Positions 43,374 through 52,816 are shown, counted from the first letter of the stretch. The stretch is 64,000 nucleotides of DNA from Afifella marina DSM 2698 (GCF_900102695.1 NZ_FMVW01000004.1:62001-126000), one strand, 5' to 3'. Program-made: numbers and translations. The notes: generated from the sequence alone by a model not told the origin.

Positions 43374-44783
43374 TTAGAGTGGCATCTTGGGGTCGGCATG
43401 TGGCCGCGCGCCGCCCCTCGCCCGGGTCGAGCGCGCTTTGTCTTTCGGCGAGCCTTCTGCGCCCGGGGGCTGCGAAACCCGCACCTCGACGGGCTCGCTC
43501 AAGATGACTTGCCGATGCGGGAACGGGATGGCGACCCCCGCTTCCTTGAACGCGTCCCAGCAGGCGAGAAGCACCTTGCCGCGCACATTGGTGAGACCGT
43601 TCTGGGGATCGCGAATCCAGAAGCGAAGAATGAAATCGATGGAGGAGTCCCCGAACCCCGTCAGCCAGCAGACCGGCGGAGGGGCCTGATGAACACGCTC
43701 GACGGATTTCGCAGCTTCGATTGCAAGCCGGCTCACCTGGTGCGGATCGGAGGTGTATGCGACCCCGAAATGCACATCGAGGCGAATCAACGTGTCGGTG
43801 AAGGACCAGTTCACCACTTGCTGGGTGATGAAATCCTCGTTCGGAATCAGGAATTCCTTGCCGTCACGGGTGACGACGGAAACGAAACGGGCGCGCAGCT
43901 CCCGGATCCAGCCAAACGTCTCGCCGAGCGAAATCGTGTCCCCCGGTTTGATCGACTTGTCGAGAAGGATGATCATGCCGCTGATGAAGTTCGACACGAC
44001 TTTCTGGAGGCCGAAGCCTATGCCGACACCGACCGCGCCGGAGAAGACCGTGAGCGCGGTCAGGTCCACACCGACGGCCGAGAGCGCTGTTGCCGCCGCC
44101 GCGATGATGAGTGCGAATTTGACGACTTTTCCAAGAAGCACGCGGATCGTGGGCGTCAGATCGCTCGCGCGTTCGAGCCGCTGCTCTACGAAATTGCCGA
44201 AGGTGACGGCGAGCCATAAGAGCCCGCTCAGAAGCAGCACAGCCTGGATCAGGAAGAGCAGCGATAGTCGGAAGGATCCGATCTGAAGGGCAGCGGCATC
44301 GAGCAATTCGGTCGCCTCATCAAGGAGGCCGGTGATGCGCAGGGCTACGAAAGCCCAGGCCAGGATGGCCACAATGCGGGCCACCGCTCGATTGCGGATG
44401 AGCTTCGAGATGACCGAGATCAAAACCCAGGCGGCCACGAGCGACGTCGCGATCAGCAAGAGGTAGGTGCGGCTCGGCCAGGTCACCGTTCGCATGACGG
44501 TCAGGACCGCCAGCAAAACGAGGGCAAGAACGATCCAACTGGTGCGTCGCAGGAGGAGTGCGAGAAATCTCAGAAGCCGAGGCTGACCTCGGATCGCCCT
44601 CACCCGTGGTTCGAGGCGCGCTTCAGCAAAGCGCCCGACGACAAAACTCAGAAGGATTGCGGCGACGATGATGGCGACCTGGATCAGCATCCAAGGACGC
44701 ATGAGCATTTCGACGAAAGCCAGGAGGCCCGTCTCCGCATCGCCGAGCAAAGCGGCGACATTTCCGTCCAGCAGTTCGTCCAA
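43374..44783 (-). CDS. Mechanosensitive ion channel protein, MscS family
   Basis: The 469-residue membrane protein has five or more spans in the first 230 residues, then the MscS core. The pore helix region is SAVGVDLTALTVFSGAVGVGIGFGLQKVVSNFISGMIILL (in part: GAVGVGIGFGLQKVVSNFI). The beta-domain is SIKPGDTISLGETFGWIREL and the C-terminal domain has GKEFLIPNEDFITQQVVNWS. It opens under membrane tension to release solutes during hypoosmotic shock. The C-terminal tail is basic and low-complexity. The core is preceded by a longer N-terminal membrane part than E. coli MscS (286 residues), as in MscM/YbdG-like forms. Confidence 0.93.
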   Translation of the reverse strand: MDELLDGNVAALLGDAETGLLAFVEMLMRPWMLIQVAIIVAAILLSFVVGRFAEARLEPRVRAIRGQPRLLRFLALLLRRTSWIVLALVLLAVLTVMRTVTWPSRTYLLLIATSLVAAWVLISVISKLIRNRAVARIVAILAWAFVALRITGLLDEATELLDAAALQIGSFRLSLLFLIQAVLLLSGLLWLAVTFGNFVEQRLERASDLTPTIRVLLGKVVKFALIIAAAATALSAVGVDLTALTVFSGAVGVGIGFGLQKVVSNFISGMIILLDKSIKPGDTISLGETFGWIRELRARFVSVVTRDGKEFLIPNEDFITQQVVNWSFTDTLIRLDVHFGVAYTSDPHQVSRLAIEAAKSVERVHQAPPPVCWLTGFGDSSIDFILRFWIRDPQNGLTNVRGKVLLACWDAFKEAGVAIPFPHRQVILSEPVEVRVSQPPGAEGSPKDKARSTRARGGARPHADPKMPL

Positions 44784-44866
44784 GGGCGAGACCTTCAGCG
44801 TTCAACGAGATTCTTAACGCAGCCGGGCTCACAGACGATCCGCTAGAACGAGTGGAACGTCCACCG

Positions 44867-45664
44867 TTATGGTGCGGGAAAAAGCGTGTCGATGCGTCCC
44901 GTCCAGTAATAGGCAAGCAGTCCGACCCATTCGCGGAACGCAATATCGGTCCGCCGAAGTCCGTCACTCACGGTGGCAAAGGGGCGCAGCCAGTCATCCG
45001 GCGCTGCCCGGAAATCCACCGGATAGGCCGTGACCGGGAAGCCTGCGGCTCGAAACACGCCGACAGCACGCGGCATATGAAAAGCCGACGTCACCAGCCA
45101 CCAGGTTTCATCCGCTCGCGGTTTGGCAATTTGCTTCGAGAAGCTGGCGTTTTCCGCCGTATTGCGCGAGTTGGATTCGATCGTCACGCGCTCCGGCGAG
45201 AGCCCGAAACGCTCGATCGCTTCTCCGACCAGTTCACCCTCCGTCTTCTTGGCCCCGCCGGTCAGCGCGCTGCTGCCGCCTGTGAAGACGATGCGGGCCT
45301 GCGGATAAGCCCGCGCAAGGCGCAAGAGTGCGAGAATGCGGTCCCCCGCTTCGGTCAGCTCAAGCCCGGCGTCGCGCTCGCCACTCACCCGATCAGAGAG
45401 GGCACCGCCCAAGACAATGATGCCGTCGGGCGCGGCGTTGTCCGATGCGGGCTGCTCGAAGCGGTTCTCCAGAGGAAGGATCAACCAGTTGGCCACGGGG
45501 CCAAGTCCACAGGCCAGAATGCCGACGAGCCCGACCGCCGCGATGACGGCACCGATGCGAAACGACCACAGCATCTGAAGCACGACGCCGAAGATCGTCA
45601 GAATGACGAGCGCGTTCGAGGGAGCGAGAAAGAAGCCCGCGACCTTTGAGATGATAAAGAACAT
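44867..45664 (-). CDS. YdcF/ElyC-like DUF218 protein
   Basis: The 265-residue protein has two N-terminal membrane spans (about 5-60) and a DUF218 domain: PDGIIVLGGALSDRVSGERD (in part), RIVFTGGSSALTGGAKKTEG, ESNSRNTAENASF and TWWLVTSAFHMPRAVGVFRAAGFPVTAYPVDFR (in part). DUF218 proteins such as ElyC influence envelope or peptidoglycan metabolism, and the biochemical activity is unsettled. The gene lies alone with short gaps to the MscS gene and the next gene. Confidence 0.9.
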   Translation of the reverse strand: MFFIISKVAGFFLAPSNALVILTIFGVVLQMLWSFRIGAVIAAVGLVGILACGLGPVANWLILPLENRFEQPASDNAAPDGIIVLGGALSDRVSGERDAGLELTEAGDRILALLRLARAYPQARIVFTGGSSALTGGAKKTEGELVGEAIERFGLSPERVTIESNSRNTAENASFSKQIAKPRADETWWLVTSAFHMPRAVGVFRAAGFPVTAYPVDFRAAPDDWLRPFATVSDGLRRTDIAFREWVGLLAYYWTGRIDTLFPAP

Positions 45665-45761
45665 CGTGTCCTGCCCGCTCGGGGAATCATCTCCGGGCTG
45701 GCCGAAGATGATGGCTCATATCACGGGAAGGCGTAGACGGAGCGTCCCGTCATGCGGAGCC

Positions 45762-46595
45762 TCATGCCGCTTCGTCCCATTCCGGTGCCCAATCCGGATC
45801 GATGGTGCGGCCATCCGGGCGAGCCAGCGCCGAGATTCGTCCCATTTCATCAGGGGTTAGAGCAAAGTCATAGATATCGTTGTTTTCATTTACTCTTTCT
45901 GCCTTCGAGGAGCGCGGTATTGCGACCACCCCCTCCTGCTGGATATGCCAGCGCAGAACGACCTGGGCGGATGTCCGCCCCTTTTCCTCGGCAATTTCCC
46001 GAACGACCTCTTCATCCAGGACGCTCCCGCGAGCGATCGGCGCATAGGACGTCAGAGCGAGGCCGTGTTTGCGGCAGGCCGCATGGACGATGCTCTGATT
46101 GAGGTAGGGATGGTATTCGACCTGGTTTGCGACGAGGGGCTCATCTGCGTGACGCATCGCGGCTTCGATAAGGGCGGCCGGGAAATTCGACACGCCGATA
46201 TGTTTGGTCAGGCCCTGCTTCTTGGCCTTGCACAGGCTTTGGATCTGTTCGTCGAACGGGATCGACGGGCTCGGCCAATGGATCAGCACGAGATCGGCCT
46301 GGTCGATCTGAAGACGCTTCAGGCTTCCCTCGACAGATTTCTGGAAATCGCCGTCGCGTAGGTTCTCGTGCCAAACTTTGGTGGTTACGAAGATGTCGTC
46401 ACGTGGGGTGACATGGTTCGCGAGGACGTCGCCGACAGCTTCCTCATTGTCGTAGGCTTCGGCAGTGTCGATGTGACGATAGCCGGCGTCGAGCGCCACC
46501 TCCACCATGTGGCGGCAGACATCGTCCCGCAGTCGCCAGGTTCCAAAACCGAGCGCCGGAATCTCGGCGCCGTTCGCCGTGACGGTGAGTGTCAT
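45762..46595 (-). CDS. Aldo/keto reductase (AKR family, 2,5-diketo-D-gluconate reductase type)
   Basis: The 277-residue NADPH-dependent TIM-barrel reductase has GFGTWRLRDD, DTAEAYDNEEAVGDVL with the catalytic Tyr and Asp, FVTTKVWHENL with the catalytic Lys, VLIHWPSP and the C-terminal cofactor motif VVAIPRSSKAERVNEN. The best-known neighbours in the family reduce methylglyoxal or 2,5-diketogluconate. Given the glucose dehydrogenase 3.7 kb away, sugar-acid reduction is conceivable but is only inference. Confidence 0.93.
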   Translation of the reverse strand: MTLTVTANGAEIPALGFGTWRLRDDVCRHMVEVALDAGYRHIDTAEAYDNEEAVGDVLANHVTPRDDIFVTTKVWHENLRDGDFQKSVEGSLKRLQIDQADLVLIHWPSPSIPFDEQIQSLCKAKKQGLTKHIGVSNFPAALIEAAMRHADEPLVANQVEYHPYLNQSIVHAACRKHGLALTSYAPIARGSVLDEEVVREIAEEKGRTSAQVVLRWHIQQEGVVAIPRSSKAERVNENNDIYDFALTPDEMGRISALARPDGRTIDPDWAPEWDEAA

Positions 46596-46671
46596 GTCGT
46601 GCTCCTTTGTCTCTCGAAGCTCAACCTGGCGCGTCCAGGTCGGGCTTCAAGCCAGCAAGGGGCGCCGGTGG

Positions 46672-48039
46672 TCAGCTCTGCCGCGCGGCACGCCGGTTCT
46701 TCAATTCACGTTCAATCTTCTTGCCTTCGGCGCCCCGCTCCTCGACGCGCCGAAGCAGCCCATGAATGATGGAGCGTTCTTCGTCCTGCAGATCGGTCAT
46801 AAGGGCACTCTCGGCGACGAGGTGCGCATGGTGTTCATAGATTTCGCGCAATTCGGGTTTGATGGAAGCCGCCGCGAGATCGCCCAAGGTGCGCAAAAGC
46901 GCTTCGTTCATCACGAAGACTTCCTTCCCCGCCTGACGGAGGGGGTTGATGACGGAGGCCACGACCACCTCAAAATGCATGGGCTGCGGAACCAGCATCA
47001 CGTCGCGCTTTTCATTCCATTGGATTGCGGGGGTCAGATCGCGCCCGTCGAGCAACGCAAGCGAGGCCGCGAGATGGTTGGCGCAGGCGACCGCGGTAAA
47101 GACGTCGTTGACGCCGGGCGACAGCGCCCGCAACCCGATCTCGACCAGAAGCCTGAAACGGGCGGGCAGATCCTGGAAGTAGGTGCGCGACGAACCGAGA
47201 ATGACCGCGTCACGCACAAGGCCCGCAAACCCGTCCGGCATCTCCTCGCAATCGATGCGTGCCAGAGGCTTGCGTTTGATGACGAAATCGCCCGGCTGCA
47301 CCAGCATTTCGATCACGCGGATGCTGTCGTCGGCGGCGTCGACGATGGCCTCGTAGCTGACGGAGGAAACATACCCCTCTGCGTCTGCGAAAATGATGGC
47401 GCCATTGGCCGGCTTCGGCGCCGGCAGGGCGAGGGCTTCGGTCGATTTCGCATCCTTCAGGTGGGACTGGAGAGCGTCCTGCAGATTGCCGGCGACGCGC
47501 GCCACAATATGATCGACGCTAACCTGATCGGTGATGTGATTGACGAAGACGACGAGAAACGAAAGCGCCACGATGACGAGCAGGATGGCGACGCCGATCG
47601 AGATGGTGCGGGTCTCGATGAAGGTGCCAACGTAGTAGAGGATCGTCAGACTGTATGTGAAAACGGCGAGCTGCATCCCCAGCGTCAGCCGCGTCAGCCG
47701 ATCCTGCCGCAAATCCTGAACGAGGCGCGGTCCTAGCGACGTCGCCGCCAGATTTCGGATCAGGAGAGACAGCGAATAGACGATCGAGGTCGCCGAGATC
47801 GTCGCTGCGGCGATCGTGCTCAAAATCGAACGTGCCGTATCCGGCTGGATCTCGCGGAAAAAGTGGTGCCCGAGCAATTCCTGCAGCGCGGTCCACTGGT
47901 CGAGCTCGAGCGCAATCAAAGCCGCAACACATCCCGCAGCACCGATGACAAGCGGGATGAACCAAAAGCTTGTCAGGATACTCTGCAGGCGGAAGCGCCA
48001 TCGCTCCAGACGGAGGAGGCCGCGAATATCTAGAAACAA
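46672..48039 (-). CDS. DUF2254 membrane protein
   Basis: The 455-residue protein has an N-terminal block of four hydrophobic spans (about 20-150), then a cytoplasmic region with DQVSVDHIVARVAGNLQDALQS (in part), SYEAIVDAADDSIRVIEMLVQPGDFVI (in part) and GLRALSPGVNDVFTAVACANHLA, characteristic of DUF2254. The function is unknown. It lies between the aldo/keto reductase and glutathione transferase genes on the same strand, with gaps of 76 and 40 bases, so co-transcription with the transferase is possible. Confidence 0.9.
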   Translation of the reverse strand: MFLDIRGLLRLERWRFRLQSILTSFWFIPLVIGAAGCVAALIALELDQWTALQELLGHHFFREIQPDTARSILSTIAAATISATSIVYSLSLLIRNLAATSLGPRLVQDLRQDRLTRLTLGMQLAVFTYSLTILYYVGTFIETRTISIGVAILLVIVALSFLVVFVNHITDQVSVDHIVARVAGNLQDALQSHLKDAKSTEALALPAPKPANGAIIFADAEGYVSSVSYEAIVDAADDSIRVIEMLVQPGDFVIKRKPLARIDCEEMPDGFAGLVRDAVILGSSRTYFQDLPARFRLLVEIGLRALSPGVNDVFTAVACANHLAASLALLDGRDLTPAIQWNEKRDVMLVPQPMHFEVVVASVINPLRQAGKEVFVMNEALLRTLGDLAAASIKPELREIYEHHAHLVAESALMTDLQDEERSIIHGLLRRVEERGAEGKKIERELKNRRAARQS

Positions 48040-48079
48040 GGCCGGCCTACACTTTCCATCATCGAGCGCGTCTCTTGGT

Positions 48080-48700
48080 TCAGCTTAAGGGCAGAACGAG
48101 CGCCTTCCGTCCAGCGGGACGTTCCATGATCCGCGCGCAATAGGCCTCCAGGTTCGGTGCCGGCGCGCGTTCGAGCGGCAGGTTAAGCCACCGCAAGACG
48201 ATCGCGCCTATGGCGATGTCGCCCATGGTGAACGTTTCCCCGCTGACGAAAGGCCGGTCGCTCAGCCATTCGTTGAGAATCGCGGCGCAGGCTTCACCCT
48301 TCTTTTGGCTGGTCGAGACGGCTGCATGGTCACGCGCGTCGTCCGGCTGACGAATGAGATTGTAGAATGCGGGACCGATCGCCGGCCCGAACGTCGTCGT
48401 TTGCCAGTCCATCCAACGGTCCGCATCGGCGCGAACTCTGAGGTCGTCCGGCCATAACGCGCCTGCGCTGTGCTGTGCACAGAGATAGCGAACGATCGCA
48501 TTCGATTCCCACAGGACGAAACCATCATCCACCAGAACGGGAACGAGGCCGTTGGGATTCATTTTGCGGAATTCAGGGGTGTCGACATGTCCATGCTGAC
48601 GTCCCGCCAAAACGAGATCGTAGGTGAGACCGATCTCGTCCAGGCAGAAAACCACTTTCTGGACATTGATCGAATTGGGGCGGCCGTAGATTTTAAGCAT
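48080..48700 (-). CDS. Glutathione S-transferase family protein
   Basis: The 206-residue protein starts at the ATG at 48700 (MLKIYGRPNSINVQKV), which is where the thioredoxin-fold domain begins; the frame stays open further upstream but that sequence is not protein-like. It has the N-terminal Ser/Asn motif (RPNSINVQK), the cis-Pro motif GLVPVLVDDGFVLWESNAIVRYL (in part) and a C-terminal all-helical domain with FTMGDIAIGAIVLRW (N-capping motif). It conjugates or reduces glutathione-linked substrates that cannot be predicted. Confidence 0.92.
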   Translation of the reverse strand: MLKIYGRPNSINVQKVVFCLDEIGLTYDLVLAGRQHGHVDTPEFRKMNPNGLVPVLVDDGFVLWESNAIVRYLCAQHSAGALWPDDLRVRADADRWMDWQTTTFGPAIGPAFYNLIRQPDDARDHAAVSTSQKKGEACAAILNEWLSDRPFVSGETFTMGDIAIGAIVLRWLNLPLERAPAPNLEAYCARIMERPAGRKALVLPLS

Positions 48701-48912
48701 GCAGGAAGATGCGTCGCCGTGCAGCGCTCCGTCAATCATGGCGTGATGCGATCTTCGAAATCTCTGGGGGGAATGAAAAGGCTCGGCCTCTTCTGTGGGG
48801 CGGTTCGAGACGCCCTGTGTTGTGCCCCACCAGAGAATGCGCCGATTTTTCGCGTGTCTGGAGTGCCAGGAACGCAAGTCTAATTGTCGGCGAGACTGTG
48901 TTGAGGCACCAG

Positions 48913-49431
48913 ATGGAAGTGGCGACCACAACAGCTTCGACGGGAGGCACCGTGGAAAACGACTCAAACCAGCAAACCGCGCCAAGCTCGATCCCCTGGC
49001 CGCCGATCATTGTGGCCGGCTCAGTGCTTGTTGGGTTGCTCCTCGCCTATATTGCGCCCCTGCCCTGGCCCGATGCAGACGGCGCCCTGCGGGGCCTCGG
49101 AGGCTTGATCGTTCTTGCCGCTCTCGGGATCGACCTTTGGGGCTACCGAACCTTTAGGCCGCATCAGACGACCCTGCGTCCCGACCGGGCGGCCTCCGCT
49201 CTCGTGACCGCAGGGCCGTTTCGATATTCGCGCAATCCATTTTACGTCGGCAACGTCATGCTTGTTGTCGGCCTCGGTCTCGCCTTCGCCAATTGGTGGC
49301 TCGTGTTGCTCGGGCCGGTCGCGTTGGTGCTGATGGATCGCCTCGCCGCACGGCCGGAGGAAAAGCACCTCGAAGATGCATTCGGTGCCGAATATCTCGC
49401 CTACAAGGCGCGCGTCGGCCGCTGGCTTTGA
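48913..49431 (+). CDS. Isoprenylcysteine/phospholipid methyltransferase-family membrane protein
   Basis: The protein has 172 residues from the ATG at 48913 (MEVATTTAST), after a low-complexity upstream frame. It has four spans: about 29-50, 60-78, 108-125 and 125-145. The ICMT/PEMT signature is GPFRYSRNPFYVGNVMLVVGLGLAF (in part) followed by the EEKHLEDAFGAEYLAYKARVGRW C-terminal motif (in part: FGAEYLAYKARVGRW). It methylates a lipid or small lipophilic substrate with SAM. Without prenylated proteins in bacteria the substrate is unknown. Confidence 0.88.
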   Translation: MEVATTTASTGGTVENDSNQQTAPSSIPWPPIIVAGSVLVGLLLAYIAPLPWPDADGALRGLGGLIVLAALGIDLWGYRTFRPHQTTLRPDRAASALVTAGPFRYSRNPFYVGNVMLVVGLGLAFANWWLVLLGPVALVLMDRLAARPEEKHLEDAFGAEYLAYKARVGRWL

Positions 49432-49462
49432 GCGACGCAGCGGGCATGACTGCCCGACAGGT

Positions 49463-49906
49463 TCAGAAGTTCGGCCAGAGCCCGCGGGTTGCAAGCTCGA
49501 CGACGTTGCCGTCGGGATCTCGGAAATAGAGGCTGCGGCCGCCGCGCGGCCAGCTGACTTCGCTGAGGATGGCGATGTCGTTCGCCTGCAGGTGCCGCTT
49601 CCACTTACCGTAGGTGTCGGTGGCGATGCGGAAGGCGAAATGTGCCGGGCCCTCAGAATGATGGCCGGGAATCATTCCGCCCGCCGTCTTGGTGTCTTCC
49701 AGCGTATCGCCACGATGAAAGACGAGGAGAACTTCTGATGGACCTACCGCGTAGGTCATCATCCGCGACGTACCGGTCATACGCTCCAAACCGAGCGTTT
49801 CGCCGTAGAAGGTATGGGCAGCCGCCAAGTCCGCGACATAGACGGCTGTTTCCAGGATACCCTCGATCTTCGGGGCTGCGGCTTTCTCAACGTTCGTATC
49901 TGACAT
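49463..49906 (-). CDS. VOC (glyoxalase/dioxygenase fold) protein
   Basis: The 147-residue protein has two beta-alpha-beta-beta-beta units: TAVYVADLAAAHTFYGETLGLERM and HFAFRIATDTYGKWKRHLQ with GRSLYFRDPDGNVVELATRG at the end. The second-half DPDGN-x-x-E supplies the metal ligand of this fold, and the first-half histidine is less clear. The family includes glyoxalase I, dioxygenases and fosfomycin resistance proteins; no specific substrate can be assigned. Its start overlaps the GNAT gene stop by 20 bases, so the two are co-transcribed. Confidence 0.9.
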   Translation of the reverse strand: MSDTNVEKAAAPKIEGILETAVYVADLAAAHTFYGETLGLERMTGTSRMMTYAVGPSEVLLVFHRGDTLEDTKTAGGMIPGHHSEGPAHFAFRIATDTYGKWKRHLQANDIAILSEVSWPRGGRSLYFRDPDGNVVELATRGLWPNF

Positions 49907-50324
49907 AGGCGGTCAATTTTCCAACTTGGTCATAAAGCGCACGTGCGCGCCGGTTCGAAGCCTCTGTCTGCCAGTAAACCTTGTCGGCATTCTGTGCTTC
50001 CGCTTCGGCGAAAACGGCGTCCATCAAAGCCCGGCCGGCACCGAGCCCGCGCGCGTCCGATGCGACGAAGAGGTCTTCGAGATAGAGCCGATCGGCGATC
50101 GCCCACGTTGCCGGATGAAAGAGACAATGGGCAAAACCGACAAGCCGGTCGGCATCGTAGGCGCCAAGCGCGAACATCGCGCTCTTTTCCAGAACCAGCC
50201 GACGCCACGTCACATCGCACACTTCCGGCGCGAGATCGACACCATAGAAGGCGAGATAGGCTTGCCACAGAGGCTCCCAGGCGGAACGGTCGGAGCCTTT
50301 CAATCTGCGGATATCAACCGACAT
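49887..50324 (-). CDS. GNAT-family N-acetyltransferase
   Basis: The 145-residue protein has LYLEDLFVASDARGLGAGRALMDAV (about 78-102), containing the acetyl-CoA-binding R-x-x-G-x-G/A loop, and the C-terminal SNRRARALYDQVGK motif. Acceptor residues are not identifiable. It begins five bases before the GH25 lipoprotein gene ends and overlaps the VOC gene, forming a small operon. Confidence 0.93.
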   Translation of the reverse strand: MSVDIRRLKGSDRSAWEPLWQAYLAFYGVDLAPEVCDVTWRRLVLEKSAMFALGAYDADRLVGFAHCLFHPATWAIADRLYLEDLFVASDARGLGAGRALMDAVFAEAEAQNADKVYWQTEASNRRARALYDQVGKLTAYVRYER

Positions 50325-50328
50325 TGGA

Positions 50329-51102
50329 TCACAACCCTGTCTGACTTTTCAACCAGCGTCTCCAGGTCTTTTCGTCGCCGTTGAAGGCGTTGCGGTCAAC
50401 AGCGCCCTTGATTCCGTCGACGCGACCGGTCGCCGTAAACTGCCAGAACAGGAACGGGCGGTTCTTGAAGCGCTCTTTCGGTTCGGCCGCGACGCTGCGC
50501 AGCCAGAACGGGTAATCCTTGTAGCGTCCTTCCAGGATGTCCTTATGGAAGTTGATGTCGGTGTAAATGATCGGCTTCTTGCCGGTGTGCTCTTCCATCG
50601 CCTTCAGGATCACATCGATCTTGGCGAGCGCCTCTTCCTTGGAGATTTTGTGAGGACAGCTCTGCGATTGATGATTCCATTCCAGGTCGAGAACGGGGGG
50701 AAGCTGGGTTTTATCCTGCGGCACGGCGAGCTGGTACCACAACGCCTGTTCGGCGGCCGTTCGGCACCAATACATGAAATGGTAGGCGCCGCGCGGCACG
50801 CCAGCACGAGCTGCGGCTTCCCAATTGTCGTAGAAGTTCTCGTCGACATGGTCGCCGCCCTCCGACACCTTGATGTAGGCGAAGCGAATGCCGTCGGCGC
50901 GGACCCGGTTCCAGTCGATATCTCCCTGATATTTGGAGATGTCGATGCCTTGGACAGGCATGGCATGGGCGCGTGCCACGCCCGGATGCGGATCTGAATC
51001 GGGCAGATATTTGATTGCAGCTCCGCCACAGCCCGCCAGCAGGAGGGCTGCGAAAAAAGCAGGCGCCAGCCTGCGGTACGAAACGGGAAATGCGCGCGTC
51101 AT
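50329..51102 (-). CDS. Glycoside hydrolase family 25 lysozyme-like lipoprotein
   Basis: The 257-residue protein runs from the ATG at 51102 (GGGGA eight bases upstream); an ATG ten codons earlier is possible. A signal sequence ends in the lipobox LLAGC. The GH25 domain follows: GIDISKYQGDIDWNRV (first catalytic-region Asp), RFAYIKVSEGGDH, YHFMYWC, PPVLDLEWNH (catalytic Asp-x-Glu) and FWQFTATGRVDGI. It should cut the N-acetylmuramoyl glycan bond of peptidoglycan or process envelope material. A GNAT and a VOC protein follow in the same operon, with no clear link. Confidence 0.92.
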   Translation of the reverse strand: MTRAFPVSYRRLAPAFFAALLLAGCGGAAIKYLPDSDPHPGVARAHAMPVQGIDISKYQGDIDWNRVRADGIRFAYIKVSEGGDHVDENFYDNWEAAARAGVPRGAYHFMYWCRTAAEQALWYQLAVPQDKTQLPPVLDLEWNHQSQSCPHKISKEEALAKIDVILKAMEEHTGKKPIIYTDINFHKDILEGRYKDYPFWLRSVAAEPKERFKNRPFLFWQFTATGRVDGIKGAVDRNAFNGDEKTWRRWLKSQTGL

Positions 51103-51218
51103 GTAAGCCGTCCCCAAGGATCGGCCCTTCATGGACGGTTAGCCTTTATCGGTCGTTAATGACGCACCCTGGAAGCCCGGCCGCGGAGCAATCTTTTTTG
51201 TGCGTGGCATCGGCGCGG

Positions 51219-52628
51219 TCACGAGATGGCAAACCACCAAGCGGCAAGGCCCAAAAATGCGAAGAAACCGACCACGTCCGTAACGGTGGTGACGAAGACG
51301 GACGATGCGATCGCCGGATCGGCGCCGGCCTTTTCCAAAGCGAGCGGAATGAGAATGCCGGCGAGCCCCGCGGCCACCATGTTGATGATCATGGCGACGG
51401 CAATAATCCCGCCCAGCTGGGTGCTGGAGAACCATAAGGACGCTACGACGCCTATGATGATCGCGAAGAGCACGCCATTGGCGAGGCCGACGAGGGCTTC
51501 CCTCGAGATGAAGCGTATCGGATTGATGGTTTCGATATCACGTGTCGCCAGAGCCCGGACGGCCACCGTCATGGTCTGAGTGCCGGCATTGCCGCCCATC
51601 GAGGCGACAATCGGCATGAGCACGGCAAGGGCCACCATCTGAGAGATGGTGCCATCGAAAAGGCCGATGACCGCCGATGCCAGCAGCGCCGTGCCGAGGT
51701 TGAGCAGCAGCCAAATGAAGCGAGAGCGAACGGCGCTGACAAAGGTGTCCGTCAGTTCTTCGTCGCCGACACCCGCGAGGCGCTTGATATCTTCGTCGGC
51801 CTCTTCCTCGATGACGTCGACGATATCGTCAATGGTGATCACACCGACGAGCCGATCGCTTTCGTCGACGACACCGACGGAGAGAAGGTTGTAGCGCTCG
51901 AACAGACGAGCGACCTCTTCCTGGTCGTCGGTCGCGGAGACCGAATGGGTGACTTCGCCCATGATCTCTTCGATGCGCACGGGCCGCTTCGTACGCAGCA
52001 GGCGATCGAGCGACACCGTGCCGAGGAAACAGAACCGCGGGTCGACCACGAAGACTTCTGTGAAATCATCAGGCAGCCGATCATCTTCGCGAAGAAAATC
52101 GATCGTCTGCCCGACGGTCCAGAAGGGAGGAACCGCGATGAAGCGGGTCGTCATGCGACGCCCGGCCGATTCCTCCGGATAGTCGAAAGAGCGCTCCAGC
52201 TTGATTCGTTCGGCAAGCGGCAGCGCGGCAAGGATCTCCTCACGATCCTCGTCGGCGAGATCCTCAAGGATGCCGATCGCATCGTCCGAATCGAGCTCGC
52301 GGACAGCTTCGGCGATGGCCGTGTTTGGGATCGTTTCGAGAATCTCGTCGCGGACGGTTTCGTCGACCTCCGTCAGGGCCGTCCAGTCGAAATCGCCGCC
52401 CATGAGGGCAATCAGCGCCTCGCGTTCTTCGCGGCTAAGCGCCTGCAGAACATCGCCGAGATCTGATTCGTGGAGATCGCCGATCAGAACACGCAATCGC
52501 TCGGCGTTGCTCGTTTCGATCGCCTCCGAGACCGCCGCCAGGTAGGCGCCGTTGAGCGAGCCTTCCTCGTCGCGAACTTGCGGAAGCGCCGTCTCTTCGT
52601 CTTCGCGGGGGAGCGTATCTGTCTGCAT
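51219..52628 (-). CDS. mgtE: Magnesium transporter MgtE
   Basis: The 469-residue protein has an N-terminal superhelical MgtE_N domain (ADEDREEILAALPLAERIKLERSFDYPEESAGRRM, in part), two CBS domains (about 150-270, with VVDPRFCFLGTVSLDRLLR and GVVDESDRLVGVITIDDIVD, each in part) and five C-terminal membrane spans. The spans carry the signature PIVASMGGNAGTQTMTVAVRA (in part) and LTDVVGFF-like end VTDVVGFFAFLGLA. It is a Mg2+-gated channel that opens when cytoplasmic Mg2+ is low. The length and domain order are complete. Confidence 0.96.
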   Translation of the reverse strand: MQTDTLPREDEETALPQVRDEEGSLNGAYLAAVSEAIETSNAERLRVLIGDLHESDLGDVLQALSREEREALIALMGGDFDWTALTEVDETVRDEILETIPNTAIAEAVRELDSDDAIGILEDLADEDREEILAALPLAERIKLERSFDYPEESAGRRMTTRFIAVPPFWTVGQTIDFLREDDRLPDDFTEVFVVDPRFCFLGTVSLDRLLRTKRPVRIEEIMGEVTHSVSATDDQEEVARLFERYNLLSVGVVDESDRLVGVITIDDIVDVIEEEADEDIKRLAGVGDEELTDTFVSAVRSRFIWLLLNLGTALLASAVIGLFDGTISQMVALAVLMPIVASMGGNAGTQTMTVAVRALATRDIETINPIRFISREALVGLANGVLFAIIIGVVASLWFSSTQLGGIIAVAMIINMVAAGLAGILIPLALEKAGADPAIASSVFVTTVTDVVGFFAFLGLAAWWFAIS

Positions 52629-52701
52629 CGCACGTCTTTAGGGCTGCGGCTCGGCCGGGTCCAGCGGAGCCCGCCAGAAACGCCGGTGTTGCAGACAATA
52701 A

Positions 52702-52727
52702 AAAAAGGTGGCCGAAGCCACCTTTTT
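52702..52727 (-). terminator. Terminator downstream of tRNA-Leu (possibly bidirectional)
   Basis: A long stem AAAAAGGTGGC (52702-52712) pairs with GCCACCTTTTT (52717-52727) around a four-base loop. On the minus strand the T-run follows the stem, as needed for the tRNA transcript. The stem also has a T-run on the + strand. Confidence 0.88.
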
Positions 52728-52731
52728 AAAT

Positions 52732-52816
52732 TGGTGCGGTCGAGAGGACTCGAACCTCCACGGGTTGCCCCACAGCGACCTCAACGCTGCGCGTCTACCA
52801 GTTCCGCCACGACCGC
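52732..52816 (-). tRNA. tRNA-Leu (anticodon GAG)
   Basis: The 85-nucleotide minus-strand tRNA has an acceptor GCGGTCG pairing CGACCGC, discriminator A and an encoded CCA. The anticodon stem is CAGCG-TTGAGGT-CGCTG with anticodon GAG. The D-arm has TGGCGGAACTGGTAGACGC, and the long variable arm is typical of leucine tRNAs. It decodes CUC/CUU. Its own terminator lies four bases beyond the CCA. Confidence 0.97.
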